Shown one piece after another: positions 24,552 through 34,300 of a stretch of DNA of 38,606 nucleotides. The translations under genes were made by a program, and so were the position numbers. The DNA comes from Schleiferiaceae bacterium (GTDB lineage Bacteria > Bacteroidota > Bacteroidia > Flavobacteriales > Schleiferiaceae). Each line of letters starts with the position of its first letter. The stretch's first letter is position 1. The notes under the pieces are model-generated. The model ran no database searches. It saw only the letters and a list, made by a program, of their open reading frames with translations, and was not told the origin of the DNA. The stretch covers positions 1 to 38,606 of the forward strand of contig JAURGG010000008.1 in the NCBI GenBank assembly GCA_030833905.1, read 5' to 3'.

Positions 24552-25115
24552 ACGCAGGATGAGCAAAAACCCGAGCAGGTACAGCCAAAGAAATCCGAGG
24601 AAGTGCCAAAATTGTGCTCCAAGGGTAAAGCGCAGGACCTTGGCACCGACGTAGTAGCCTCTGGACGTGCGCACAAGCATCAACAACAGGACCAAAATAC
24701 CCGCAAGGACGTGGAGCCAGTGGAACCATGTGATTACGTAGAGCCAACTCGCTTCGGGCTTGCTGCCTTCCCCAGTAAAGTAGATTTTTTGATCAATGAG
24801 GTCTGCCCATCCAAGTACTTGAAAAACAGCGAAAAGGACCCCAAGTAGAAGCACCAATACTACCAAAGATGTAGGCTTAGTTTCGACTGAAATTTGCTTC
24901 TGCGCACGGCGAAGTACGATGCTCGAAAGCACTACTGCGGCCGTACTGAGGTAAAACCACATGGGGAGCTCAATAGTCTGCCAATTATTTGCAGCTACGA
25001 GTGACGAACGCGCCACTACATAACCAGAAGTAAGGCCAGCGAAGGCCATGCCGATGCTCGCGAGCCCTAGGTAGAGTAGCGGCCGAGATGCTTTTTGTTG
25101 GGGAGTGAGTTCCAT
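24549..25115 (-). CDS. Cytochrome c oxidase subunit III family protein (short paralogue)
   Basis: 188 residues with five membrane spans, a haem-copper oxidase subunit III of the five-helix type. The conserved end (YVITWFHWLHVLAGI and LGAQFWHFLGFLWLYLLGFL) is characteristic. It begins four bases after the ctaB stop, so it is in the same operon. Pairs of subunit III genes are usual in this group, and the second, longer one follows directly. Which one associates with which oxidase cannot be read from the sequence. Confidence 0.9.
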   Translation of the reverse strand: MELTPQQKASRPLLYLGLASIGMAFAGLTSGYVVARSSLVAANNWQTIELPMWFYLSTAAVVLSSIVLRRAQKQISVETKPTSLVVLVLLLGVLFAVFQVLGWADLIDQKIYFTGEGSKPEASWLYVITWFHWLHVLAGILVLLLMLVRTSRGYYVGAKVLRFTLGAQFWHFLGFLWLYLLGFLLILR

Positions 25116-25119
25116 AATC

Positions 25120-25974
25120 TTAGTGTATGAACCGGTCTACCACCCATAAGGTTTGCACAAGGGGCAGGTAGCGAATGGTACTGAACATGAGTGCGCGTGC
25201 TGAGGTATCGTCTGCGCGGCGAAAGTGCTGTACGGCGTGGTACATGACGTCTAGTCCGAGTATGCCTGTCGCGACGGACGCCCACAGTGAGGCCGTAAGG
25301 GTTCCGGCCAGTCCGAATGCGGGGAGTAGTGAAATGAGTACCATCCACAAGGAGTAAAACACCGTCATTCGAGTAGCCAGTCGATCTTTGGCGCGGTTGG
25401 GGAGCAAGAAGTATCCAGCCTTAGCGTAGTCGTCGTAGGCAAGCCAAGCGATCGCCCAGAAATGCGGAAACTGCCACACAAATTGGTACGCAAATAAGAC
25501 ACCGGGCTCGAGTCCGAATGAACCCGTAGCCGCGACCCATCCGAGCATGAAGGGAATAGCACCAGGGATGGCTCCGACTAGCACAGCCCAGGGCGACTTG
25601 GCCTTTAGTGGAGTGTATATCAGGACATACAAAAGAAGGCTGAGCGCACCAAAGCCCGCTGTTTTAAAGTTAAGTACCGCGAGTGCGGCGATCCCCGTAA
25701 TTCCAAAGGCAAATGCCCAAATGAGCGCGCGTGTTTGCGTCATGCGTCCAGATGGCAGTGGGCGATTTTGGGTGCGCCCCATGAGCGCATCCTGCTCAAT
25801 CTCCCAAACCTGATTGAAGGCATTGCTCGAACCCACTACGGCGAATCCGCCGAGTGTCAGCAGCACGAGTTCGGCCCAAAGAACCTCAGGAGCGCCGAGC
25901 AAGTAGCCCGCCACCGCAGAGATTACGACCGAAAAGGCCAGGCGAAATTTGAGCAAAAGCCCGAGGTCACGCAT
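25120..25974 (-). CDS. ctaB: Protohaem IX farnesyltransferase (haem O synthase)
   Basis: Adds a farnesyl chain to haem B to make haem O for the oxidase. It has 284 residues from the ATG at 25974 and is a UbiA-fold membrane protein with about eight or nine spans. The first Asp-rich region reads SSNAFNQVWEIEQDALMGRTQNRPLPSGRM and the second FPHFWAIAWLAYDDYAKAGY (both shown as landmarks only). YTPLKAKSPWAVLVGAIPGAIP is the family signature. The ATG was preferred to an in-frame position eight codons upstream because a perfect -7 box ends five bases before it. It overlaps the cysQ stop by eight bases and heads the oxidase genes. Confidence 0.93.
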   Translation of the reverse strand: MRDLGLLLKFRLAFSVVISAVAGYLLGAPEVLWAELVLLTLGGFAVVGSSNAFNQVWEIEQDALMGRTQNRPLPSGRMTQTRALIWAFAFGITGIAALAVLNFKTAGFGALSLLLYVLIYTPLKAKSPWAVLVGAIPGAIPFMLGWVAATGSFGLEPGVLFAYQFVWQFPHFWAIAWLAYDDYAKAGYFLLPNRAKDRLATRMTVFYSLWMVLISLLPAFGLAGTLTASLWASVATGILGLDVMYHAVQHFRRADDTSARALMFSTIRYLPLVQTLWVVDRFIH

Positions 25975-26806
25975 CGGTACAAAGATACGGGGCGGCACAG
26001 GCCAAGAAGGGTGGATTCAGTAAGTTTTCTTTGTTGTACTTCAGCGGCGTACCGCGACGAAATCCCAGTTTGGGATCCGGCACGAGCTCGTAGAGTTCCA
26101 TTCCGGCTCCGCGTAGCACGGCGTGGCCAGCTGCAGTGTCCCATTCCATGGTCGGAGCTGCGCGCGGGTATGCGTGCGCACGTCCCTCGGCAACTAAACC
26201 AATTTTGAGCGACGACCCCATACTGACACGCTCAATGCTCCCGTGCGCAGACTCCCAGCGCGCAATTAGGGCCTCGGTCTCAGGGTTGGCGTGGGAGCGA
26301 CTCGCTACTACGGTAACCGATTCAGGAAGGCGTGCAGGCAGCTGCTGGGCATGGGTCCATAGTTCATCCCACGTCACGCGCACCATTGACTTGCGGGCGC
26401 CGAGCCCCTCTCCGCCAACGTACAGCCATCCGAGAACTGGAGCGTAGACGATTCCAAATATTGGTTCGCCATGGTGTACTAGGGCGACATTCACCGTGAA
26501 TTCACCGTTGCGCTTGATAAACTCCTTTGTTCCGTCGAGCGGGTCCACTACCCAAAATGTATCCCAAGCGCTGCGTTCTGCGTAGGGAATACTTCTACCC
26601 TCTTCACTGAGCACCGGGAACCCAGCCGCCGAAAGCACCGGATCGAGAATGGCGTTCGCTGCGTGGTCTGCTGCAGTCACGGGGCTGTTGTCGGATTTTA
26701 CTTCGACATTCATGTCCTTGTGGCCCTCGTAGACTTCGAGAATGGCATCCGCAGCGCGGTAGCAGGCTTCGAGGACCGCCGGTCCCCATGAATTAAACTC
26801 TGACAT
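25967..26806 (-). CDS. cysQ: 3'(2'),5'-bisphosphate nucleotidase CysQ
   Basis: Hydrolyses adenosine 3',5'-bisphosphate to AMP, recycling a by-product of sulfate assimilation and cofactor transfer. It has 279 residues and belongs to the inositol-monophosphatase fold with metal motifs LSEEGR and WVVDPLDGTKEF, plus the late PTMEWDTAAGHAVL. The start is the ATG at 26806, one codon after a TTG. It lies downstream of the tonB terminator, and its stop overlaps ctaB by eight bases, so it may be transcribed with the oxidase genes. Confidence 0.94.
   Translation of the reverse strand: MSEFNSWGPAVLEACYRAADAILEVYEGHKDMNVEVKSDNSPVTAADHAANAILDPVLSAAGFPVLSEEGRSIPYAERSAWDTFWVVDPLDGTKEFIKRNGEFTVNVALVHHGEPIFGIVYAPVLGWLYVGGEGLGARKSMVRVTWDELWTHAQQLPARLPESVTVVASRSHANPETEALIARWESAHGSIERVSMGSSLKIGLVAEGRAHAYPRAAPTMEWDTAAGHAVLRGAGMELYELVPDPKLGFRRGTPLKYNKENLLNPPFLACAAPYLCTDA
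25980..25987 (-). promoter_or_regulatory. Perfect -7 box (TATCTTTG) inside cysQ, before ctaB
   Basis: TAnnTTTG match in the last codons of cysQ, ending five bases before the ctaB ATG. It could give a separate leaderless transcript for the oxidase assembly genes. Confidence 0.4.
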
Positions 26807-26817
26807 CAATGTGGTGC

Positions 26818-26844
26818 AATAAAAAACCCCGGGAGACCCGGGGT
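26818..26844 (-). terminator. Rho-independent terminator after tonB
   Basis: On the minus strand the stem ACCCCGGG/CCCGGGGT (26826-26833 with 26837-26844, three-base loop) is followed by a T-run and TATT. It lies 20 bases after the tonB stop and separates the sprA operon from cysQ. Confidence 0.9.
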
Positions 26845-26863
26845 AGTAAACAAGTTCGATTGA

Positions 26864-27562
26864 CTACTGAAGTCGGGCGTTAATTGGAAGCGTGTAGCTC
26901 ATTTTTACCGGACGACCACCCACCTTAGCTGGGGACATCTTTGGCATCATGCGCACGACGCGAAGCGCCTCTTCGTCCAAAAGCTTGTCGACTCCGCGGT
27001 CAACTTTGACGTTGGTCACCTTTCCGTCTTTATCAATGACGAACGAAACCCAAACTTTACCTTGAATACCCATCTGCTTTGCCATCTCAGGAAACTCAAA
27101 GTTCTTACCAATAAACTGGCGTGCTTTTAAGTTAAAGCAGTTAAAGCGCTCGTCTTCGGTGGGAAGGTTTTCACAACCGGGGAATACAGGACGGTTCTCT
27201 ACGTTGACAAAACTGAATACCTCGTCGTCGGTACTTACCTCAATAATATCAATTTCGGTATCATCGTCAATTTCAGTTGAAATCAAGTCAATCTCTACGA
27301 TGTCAATCTTGTCGTCGACAATTTTAAATTCCAAGGTCGGAGCTGGAGGTGGTGGTGGCGGCGGCGGCGTGTTGCGGTTAGTGACGATCATTTCTTCGTC
27401 TTCTAAAACGCCCTCTAGCGTACCAAGATCCATGGGACCTGTCTCGTACGTCTTCCATTCAAATGCCATCCACGTGAAGCCCAGGGCAATCACGAGACCA
27501 AGCTGCAAAAAGAGGCCCTTGCGAGCGTCGAGGTCTGCACCAAAATTTTTACGCGGGTTCAT
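26864..27562 (-). CDS. TonB family energy-transducing protein
   Basis: 232 residues. It carries proton-motive energy from ExbB/ExbD to outer-membrane receptors. It has a short cytoplasmic N-terminus, one membrane span (about residues 17-35), a Pro run (about 66-76), and an unusually acidic linker rich in Asp, Glu and Ile (about 80-115). The Bacteroidota-type signature VFPGCENLP with a second Cys (FNCFNL) comes next, then the C-terminal TonB domain (about 150-232, GIQGKVWVSFVIDKDGKV and RVVRMMPKMSPAKVGGRPV). It overlaps the vanZ-like gene by four bases. No exbB or exbD is nearby. Confidence 0.92.
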   Translation of the reverse strand: MNPRKNFGADLDARKGLFLQLGLVIALGFTWMAFEWKTYETGPMDLGTLEGVLEDEEMIVTNRNTPPPPPPPPAPTLEFKIVDDKIDIVEIDLISTEIDDDTEIDIIEVSTDDEVFSFVNVENRPVFPGCENLPTEDERFNCFNLKARQFIGKNFEFPEMAKQMGIQGKVWVSFVIDKDGKVTNVKVDRGVDKLLDEEALRVVRMMPKMSPAKVGGRPVKMSYTLPINARLQ

Positions 27563-27945
27563 ACTACGTCGTGTTTGGGGTTAAAGATACGATTTCTAAG
27601 GAATCGGGCAAGAAGCATGCCGACCGCAATTCCTGCAGTATTGGCCACTACGTCAGACCACGAAAACATACGACCCTCGGCAACAATGGGTTGCAAAAAC
27701 TCAACCACTAGACCGTACATGAAACTTAACAAAAACACCTTCCAAGGACCCGCCTGTGAGCGGCTGTAGAGCATTAAGGGAAAGGCGATTCCGGCATAGG
27801 CGCCAAAGTGCAGCACCACATCGCGAAACAAGCGAAAGATTCCGGGTAGCTCAACACTCGGCTGAAGGGAATAAAAAAGGACAATGCCCGCCCAAAGGAG
27901 GGCGAGCATTAGCCAAAACCAGCGCTGCTGGAGTATTTTTTGCAC
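27559..27945 (-). CDS. VanZ-like membrane protein
   Basis: 128 residues with about four membrane spans. The conserved elements DVVLHFGAYAGIAFPLM and VEFLQPIVAEGRMFSWSDVVANTAGI fit the VanZ-like family. The start is a GTG at 27945, eleven bases after the gcvH stop; no ATG exists before the first membrane span's LMLALLW. Homologues are named after a teicoplanin-resistance protein, but this one is almost certainly housekeeping. It overlaps tonB by four bases (ATGA). Confidence 0.85.
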   Translation of the reverse strand: MQKILQQRWFWLMLALLWAGIVLFYSLQPSVELPGIFRLFRDVVLHFGAYAGIAFPLMLYSRSQAGPWKVFLLSFMYGLVVEFLQPIVAEGRMFSWSDVVANTAGIAVGMLLARFLRNRIFNPKHDVV

Positions 27946-27956
27946 AAAAAGGCGGA

Positions 27957-28337
27957 TTATGCTCCGACCAACGCGCGGTAGGCATCTACATCGAGAAGCG
28001 CCTCAACATCTGTCGCCGACGCAACTTTGATACGCACCATCCAGCCCGCGCCGTAGGGGTCCGTGTTGACCAAGTCTGGCTGGCCGTCGATGTCTGCATT
28101 GACTTCAACAATCTCTCCGGCCACAGGCAGGTAGAGGTCGCTCACCGTCTTCACCGCTTCCACAGATCCGAAGACCTCTTCGGCAGCGAGAGTCTCGCCT
28201 TCAGTAGGGATGTCGACGAATACGATGTCTCCCAATTCTCCTTGGGCAAAATCTGTAATGCCAATAGTGGCGATGTCGCCGTCCAGGCGAATCCACTCGT
28301 GGTCTTTGGTGTAGCGTAGGTTGCTTGGGAATTCCAT
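27957..28337 (-). CDS. gcvH: Glycine cleavage system H protein
   Basis: Lipoyl carrier of the glycine cleavage system, shuttling the aminomethyl group between the P, T and L proteins. It has 126 residues. The lipoylated Lys is K63 in FGSVEAVKTVSDLYLP, and the N-terminus YTKDHEWIRLDGD is typical. The ATG at 28337 was chosen over a position seven codons upstream because a perfect -7 box ends four bases before it. The gcvP and gcvT genes are absent here; it sits 30 bases after sprA, an arrangement I recall from other Flavobacteriia. Confidence 0.96.
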   Translation of the reverse strand: MEFPSNLRYTKDHEWIRLDGDIATIGITDFAQGELGDIVFVDIPTEGETLAAEEVFGSVEAVKTVSDLYLPVAGEIVEVNADIDGQPDLVNTDPYGAGWMVRIKVASATDVEALLDVDAYRALVGA

Positions 28338-28341
28338 GGCG

Positions 28342-28349
28342 CAAATATA
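28342..28349 (-). promoter_or_regulatory. Perfect -7 box (TATATTTG) for gcvH
   Basis: TAnnTTTG match on the minus strand in the 30-base sprA-gcvH gap, four bases before the ATG. It suggests a separate, leaderless gcvH-vanZ-tonB transcript. Confidence 0.5.
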
Positions 28350-28367
28350 GGAAGGCAAGAGCCCGAA

Positions 28368-31300
28368 TTATCCGCCCAGATTAAGACGAAGAGCAATGCC
28401 ACTTTGCCACTGGTTCGTCGGGAACGCCTGGGAAGTTTTGAATGAACTGACCGTCTGGTCGTAGTAGAACTGGGTCGTCAGTCGGCGACTCATGCGGTAG
28501 TCGGCCGTCAACTTGATTGTGGTCCGCGTTTGACCGGCGGTTGCTTGATTGAAATCTTCGAGAATTCGGCGAATTACCGTTTGGTTGTCGCTGAATTTGA
28601 CGTCGAGTTTGAGTTCGAGGTTCGACTTAATGGTGCGCGGAATTCCGCCATTCTCAACAATGCGGAACTGCACATCTTTAACGATGTAGCCGACGCCTAC
28701 CGTGACGTCTTTGCTCTTACTCTCGGTCAGCTGGTTGTTCGCCATGCTGAGGTTGAGCTGGCGAGTCATTCCGTAGTTCAGCTTGAATGAGGCATTGGTC
28801 TTGGTGCGCAGGTCCACTCCGAGCAGCGGCGACATGGATTCGGTGACCGAAATCTGCCCCACCTGGCGGTCAGGCATAATGTCAAAGTTGTCGTTGCGCG
28901 GGAAGGGATCCAAGGGGTTGTCTTGAAGGCGCTGGGCACGCAGCATGTGCGTTTGAAGTCCCGTGACGGTCATGGTACTAGCATACGAGTGGCTGAGACT
29001 GAGTGCCGTGAATACGTTGCGCACGGCTTTGAGGCGCATGAGTCCCGTGTAGGTCGCGTTCCAGTTCGGGAAGAAGGGCAGTGCCGCGTAGTTGCCCATG
29101 GGCAGGTTGGCGGTCCAACGGTTTCCGTACGCCGTCAAGAAGGCATTGGCGAGCACGTCGGTGTGGAGGACCGAGAATCCGTCGAAGCCGTAGCGCGACG
29201 AGTCCCCAAAATCGATGAAGTTCGCCGTGTAGTTGGGGTCGCGCAGGAGTTGATCATCTGCCAATCGCTTCGAGGCGTCCAGGCGGGCCGCTTTGAATTG
29301 GTCGTAGGCTGCACTTTCAAAATCGGGTCCCTTGCTCACGTCAAAGGCGGTTGGCCACGACAGCCAGCTACTGCTGTAGGTGACCACTTCTTGCGGATTG
29401 AAGGCGTGGAAGCCCTGCGCAAAGAGGGAGTCGATGCCGGTCCCCGTGGAGTAGCGGTAGGTGTAGGACGCCTGCCGTCCGTAGGTCTGGGTCGCATTGA
29501 GGGTGATGCGCATGTCCTGAAGTGGTTCAAGCTGGGCGCGCAGTGTGATGTTGCGGGTCGTGGTTTCGCTCGCGCGCAACGACTGTCGCGGATTTTCGAG
29601 CAACCATCCACTTGCCGAAGCCAGCGACGGAAGGTCGTGCGGGAGCCCCACCGCGGCCTTCCATCCCGGCGCCCATTGGGCTGAGGGCGACAACCCGCTA
29701 AGTACTGGTGTCGTTGAGAATCCTGGGAGCAGCGAACCCGTATTAAGGCTCGCAGTGGCATTCACACTCTTGAGCATGGTTGCAAAATCCACCGCTCCCA
29801 CAAGGATCTTCTTCGCCAACTTAGGATCTTCGGGCTTGCCTCCATTGGCGGATTTTCCGCCGGCAGCTGGAGCTGGTCCTTTTCCGCCGCGTGCTGTGGC
29901 CCCACGGGCGGGCTTTTTAAGCTTGCTGTAGCCCGGAATCAGATTGTACAGCGTCGCCATGTTTGCGTTGGCGGAGGCGTTCCACTTACCGCTGGACTCG
30001 ACCGTATTTCCGAAATTCAGCGAATCCAAGCCCGGTCGGCTCGCCCACAGCGAGTTGGTCTTCCAGTCCAAGTCCGCGGTGTAGCGAACTTGGGTCTGCA
30101 AAAATCCCATCAGCGGGAGCTTATTGATCGGAACTGCCCACGTGGTGTTGATGGTGTGGTGGTATTCGATGGGGCGACCCCCTGCGCGAAGGTTTTCGTT
30201 CAAGAAGTTCCGCACACTATCCTCGGAATTGGGGCCCGGGAGCTCGTCAAAACGCAGTCGAATGCGCGAAGTGTAGTCGAGCTTCCACATTTTGGTCGGA
30301 TCCCAAATCACGTTGTAGTTGCGGTCCATCGTGAAGTTCTTGCTGTACGTAATTGGAAGCTGGAACTTCGGATTGTCTACATTGCGCATCTGCATAGTTT
30401 GCTGAGTGCGAAGAACGTCAGCCCGGATGCTCACGCGCGAAGGCGTCAGATTGAGGTTGGCGTCGCGAATTAAGGCAAGGCTCTTGGGTTTCAGCTTTTT
30501 AAAGGGCTGAATATTTATCGGCTTCGTTTGGTAGGCGTATGCCATGCTACCGCGGTTCTCGACCCTAAGGTCCTGGAGCGTGTTGGCGTCGCGGCGAAGC
30601 ACTTCATTAAAGGCGTACGTGGCGCTGAGGTTTTCGACGTCCCACGGCATTGGTTTTTTGGGGAGCTTGGCACTGCCCTCGCCTGCATTGAGACCTTGGG
30701 CTGCTGACTTTGATTCGGAATCTCCCATTCCCGGCGGACCGATCGCTGGGCCGCGTCCCCCGGCAGATCCGCCACTTGGCGCGCGGTCAAGTCGAACATT
30801 CGTGAAGGCGACGGCACGGCGCTGCATGAAGTCGCTGACCATGGTACGCAGCGAATCCTTGGCCTGAGCGCCCGGAAGGTTGTCTATCGCCTTGCCCATT
30901 TCGATGTCAGGACTGTAGGGATTGAACATGGGCGTCTTCCAGTCCTGAGCATGGGTGACAAACATCGGCAGTCGGAGTCGGCTGTTCCCCGGTAAAAAGC
31001 GGTGCAGGTCCAGGTTGGTCTGCATGTCGTAGTTGACCGAACTAAACTTATTGCGCTCGTTGGGAGCCATATCGATTCCTCCAAATCCGGGCGTCGAGAA
31101 GCCTCCGCTCAGCGCCACCTGGCCGAGGTCGGCCAGCTTGGCGGTTCCGCGCGCAATGCCCGCCACGCCACCGCGGTTGTCAAAGTCGGTCATTCGGAGC
31201 TCGTTGATCCACACTTCCGCGCACTTGTTCAAGCCGTCGTCCGTCGGGTTGGACGACGAGCGCCGCGGGTTGCGCACGCCCACCATCATCGTGCGTACCC

Positions 31301-34300
31301 ACCCGAGGTTGGGCGTACCCACGACACGGTACACCCGATCGCCATCAACCCGCTCGTACGGCATTGCGGGAGTGATGTTGGGATTCGTGCGCATCGCGGC
31401 ATCGCGCTCGAGCTTGAGTGCCGTCCAAATTGCGAACTCGATGTCGACATCGTTGGCAGCGGGCCACACCACATCTTCTGCGCTGCTCGCCCACGGCGTT
31501 ACGGTCAGTGGCATTTCGTATTCGTAGTAGTTCTGGCTGTAGTCATTACCGAAGCGCACAAAAAGACGCAAGTCGCCGTCTTTCAAGCCATTGGGATTGT
31601 CGCCTGCTTCTGCGTGCACAAACATTTTCACGCGCTTGTTCATGCGCATGTCGACGCTGGTGTTCTTGAAGACGGCGCGTCCGTCTCCGTCGCGGAGCCC
31701 GCAAGTGCGCAGACTCAGCGACTGCTCGTTCTGCTGCAGGATTGAGGTGTTGCCGAGCAGTACTTGACGTCGGATTCCTGGAGGCATCACGTAGGCCACA
31801 GGAACCCGGCCGCCGTTCTCTTCAAGGTTTACGGCATTGACTACAAAGGAGGTCTCGTCGGACTCGTCCACGGGAATCATCTCGCGGGCCGCGTCAAGAC
31901 TGAATCGGTAGCGGCGCCATTCTCCGCGCACCAGGTCCAATCGAGCCATGCGTAGTACTACGGGCTGCTGCCAGTCGCGCAAGATCCAGCGGGCAAAGCG
32001 CACCGACCTGAAGTCTTGGGCGCCATTCACCTTTTGGTCGGGCTCAAAGACCGGAATCTTGAACTGAATCCACCGTACTGGCTTGCGGGTTTGGTCGGGC
32101 AATAAGTCAGTGGTCGTTTCGTAGATGTCGGCGATGTAGTTCTGTCCAACCACAAAGTCCTCGGGGCGCATAGAAATGCGGTAGCTGAAGTACTGCTCGC
32201 TTCGGTTGAGGGTGGCGTCTCGGTTGACGTCCTCTTTGTCGGGCATGTTGGTACTCATGGCGGGCTGGCCGTCAACGAGGTCGGTACGCGAGTTGCCGTC
32301 GGGATTGTTGAAGTAGCGGTAGCGGTCAAGAATGTTGGCGTCCGCCTGGTCCTGGTTGCTGCCGCGGTAAAAGACGAAGTTGTCGGCAGCAGGATCGATC
32401 TGGGCGGCAGTGTACACCGGGCTCCCTGGCCCAAAGGCCGCCTGAAGACGGTCAAGATAGGTCTGGGAACCGGGGCCAAGCCAGCGGCGCTCGTCGTCGT
32501 CGCGGAGCCCGTCAAGGCCCACATCTTGGTTGGGACGCGAGGTGGGGCTGTTGTCAAACGCGTCCACCACAGGCTGGTAGCGAGAGGCATAGCCCCAAAC
32601 CGAGGAATCCACATCTGTTCGCGATCCGTCAGAAGGGAGTCCGTGCTCGAACGACTGCATTCCGTCCTTGAGGATGTCCTCAGACACGTTGCCAAGGTGT
32701 AGGTATACATCGCCGCCCGGCGCAGTGGGGTTGTCCAAGAAGGGGTCCATCACCCAGAACTGTACGAATTCTATGTTTTGCTCCTCAAAGTTGTTGATGG
32801 TGAGCTGGCGCATGATTCCGCCCCAACGACTGCGCGGATCTTTGAGGGTTCCGTTGGGGTTCAGACCCGCAGAAATTCCGTTCAAGCCCTGAACGTCGTA
32901 GTTGTACGGACCGCGTTCGGTGGGGTCAAACTGCAGGTCAAAGGTGTTGATGTTGCGGGCCTGACTTGGGTCAAGGGTAATGTTGGGGAATACCTCTGCA
33001 AACGGAACCATGCGCTGGTAGTGGTCGCTGGTGATGGCTGGGTTGTCGCGAATGTTCTGTGGGGTGATGCTGGTTCCGGTAAAGAACGAGTTGTCAATCA
33101 TGTACCAGGCTAGACGGGCGCGGTTGTAGTTCGAAGCCCAGTCGTTGGCCATGGAGGCTTCAGGAAAGAGGTCGCGCTGGCCGTCGGGCACAGAGGAGAG
33201 CTGCCAGGTGGTGGTTCCGCGCAGGTCAATCGCCGTTTGGCTGCTTTCGAAGTCGTCGAGGTAGGTGGTTGGCTCGCCGTTGACGTTGATGATGCGAGGT
33301 GAACCGGGAAGGAGCTGCGCTACTTCAGCAGTGAGCATGATGCTCGACGGCGCCTTAGTCGACACGAATGGAAGCTTATCTAACGCGCGGGTCAAGCCCG
33401 GTAGGTTCTTTTCGTACTGCGTATTGAGGCCCCAAATGGCGTTGCGAACTGGCTCGTCGCCCGCGCTCACTTTTTGGGTAAGTGCCCCCTCGCGAAGCTG
33501 CAGTAGGGAGCCTCCGACCACCCAGTTCGGCTGGAGCTGGTGGTTGACTGTGAGTCCCGTAAACGTTTTTGCCTGAAAGTTGAAGAGCGAATTGTTTTCA
33601 AAACTAACCCGTATCGGAACCCCACTCTGAACAATTGCCTCGTTGATGATTCGCACTTGACCCAGGGCATAGTCCACTGTAAAATCTTGATTTTCAGTAA
33701 GTCGATTACCACCGGCCGTGACCGAAATGGATCCGCGCGGAATGTTGAATGAATTGAGCTGAATGACTGATCCGCCCGCCGACTTGTAGCGGCCTCGGAG
33801 CATGAATTTGTTGCGCTGGGTCTGTTCTTGGGCTCGAAACAACGTCGAGTCGTAGAGCTCTTGGTAGACATAGCGCTTGCGCTCGTCTGCCGTCGAAAGC
33901 TGCTTCGAAAGAGACGATCCAAACGGCTCAAGCGCAGGCAAGATGATGCGCCCCGTAGACGTTAGCACCGTCAGTCCCTCGACAAAATCAAAAAGTCCGT
34001 CGGGAAAAGGGTCGCCGTTGCTATTCACCTTATCGGTCTGCAGAACCTGAACGAGGAGCTGGTCCTTTACACTTGACTTGGGCAAAAACGGAATCGGTAG
34101 TCCCGTCTCGTCGTTCACGTACAGCAGTTCAAGGCGAAAGTCCTCGGGGCTCAGTTGAAACGCGTTGAGGTTGTACACGTTCTTCATCATGAGGTCCCAG
34201 GCCGGGCTGCGCACGTTGAGAATTTGGTGCTTGAGAAGCTTGAGAATGAGCGACTTTGGAGCGACGATTCCGTCATTCGAAAACTCACCCACCTGGTAGG

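Noticed and set aside
27559-27945. Glycopeptide resistance from the VanZ-like gene
   Set aside because: Only the fold family is shared. There are no other van genes, and the gene is embedded in a core operon.
28150-28402. Alternative minus-strand open frame across the sprA-gcvH junction
   Set aside because: It is in another frame from both genes and overlaps the conserved gcvH N-terminus.
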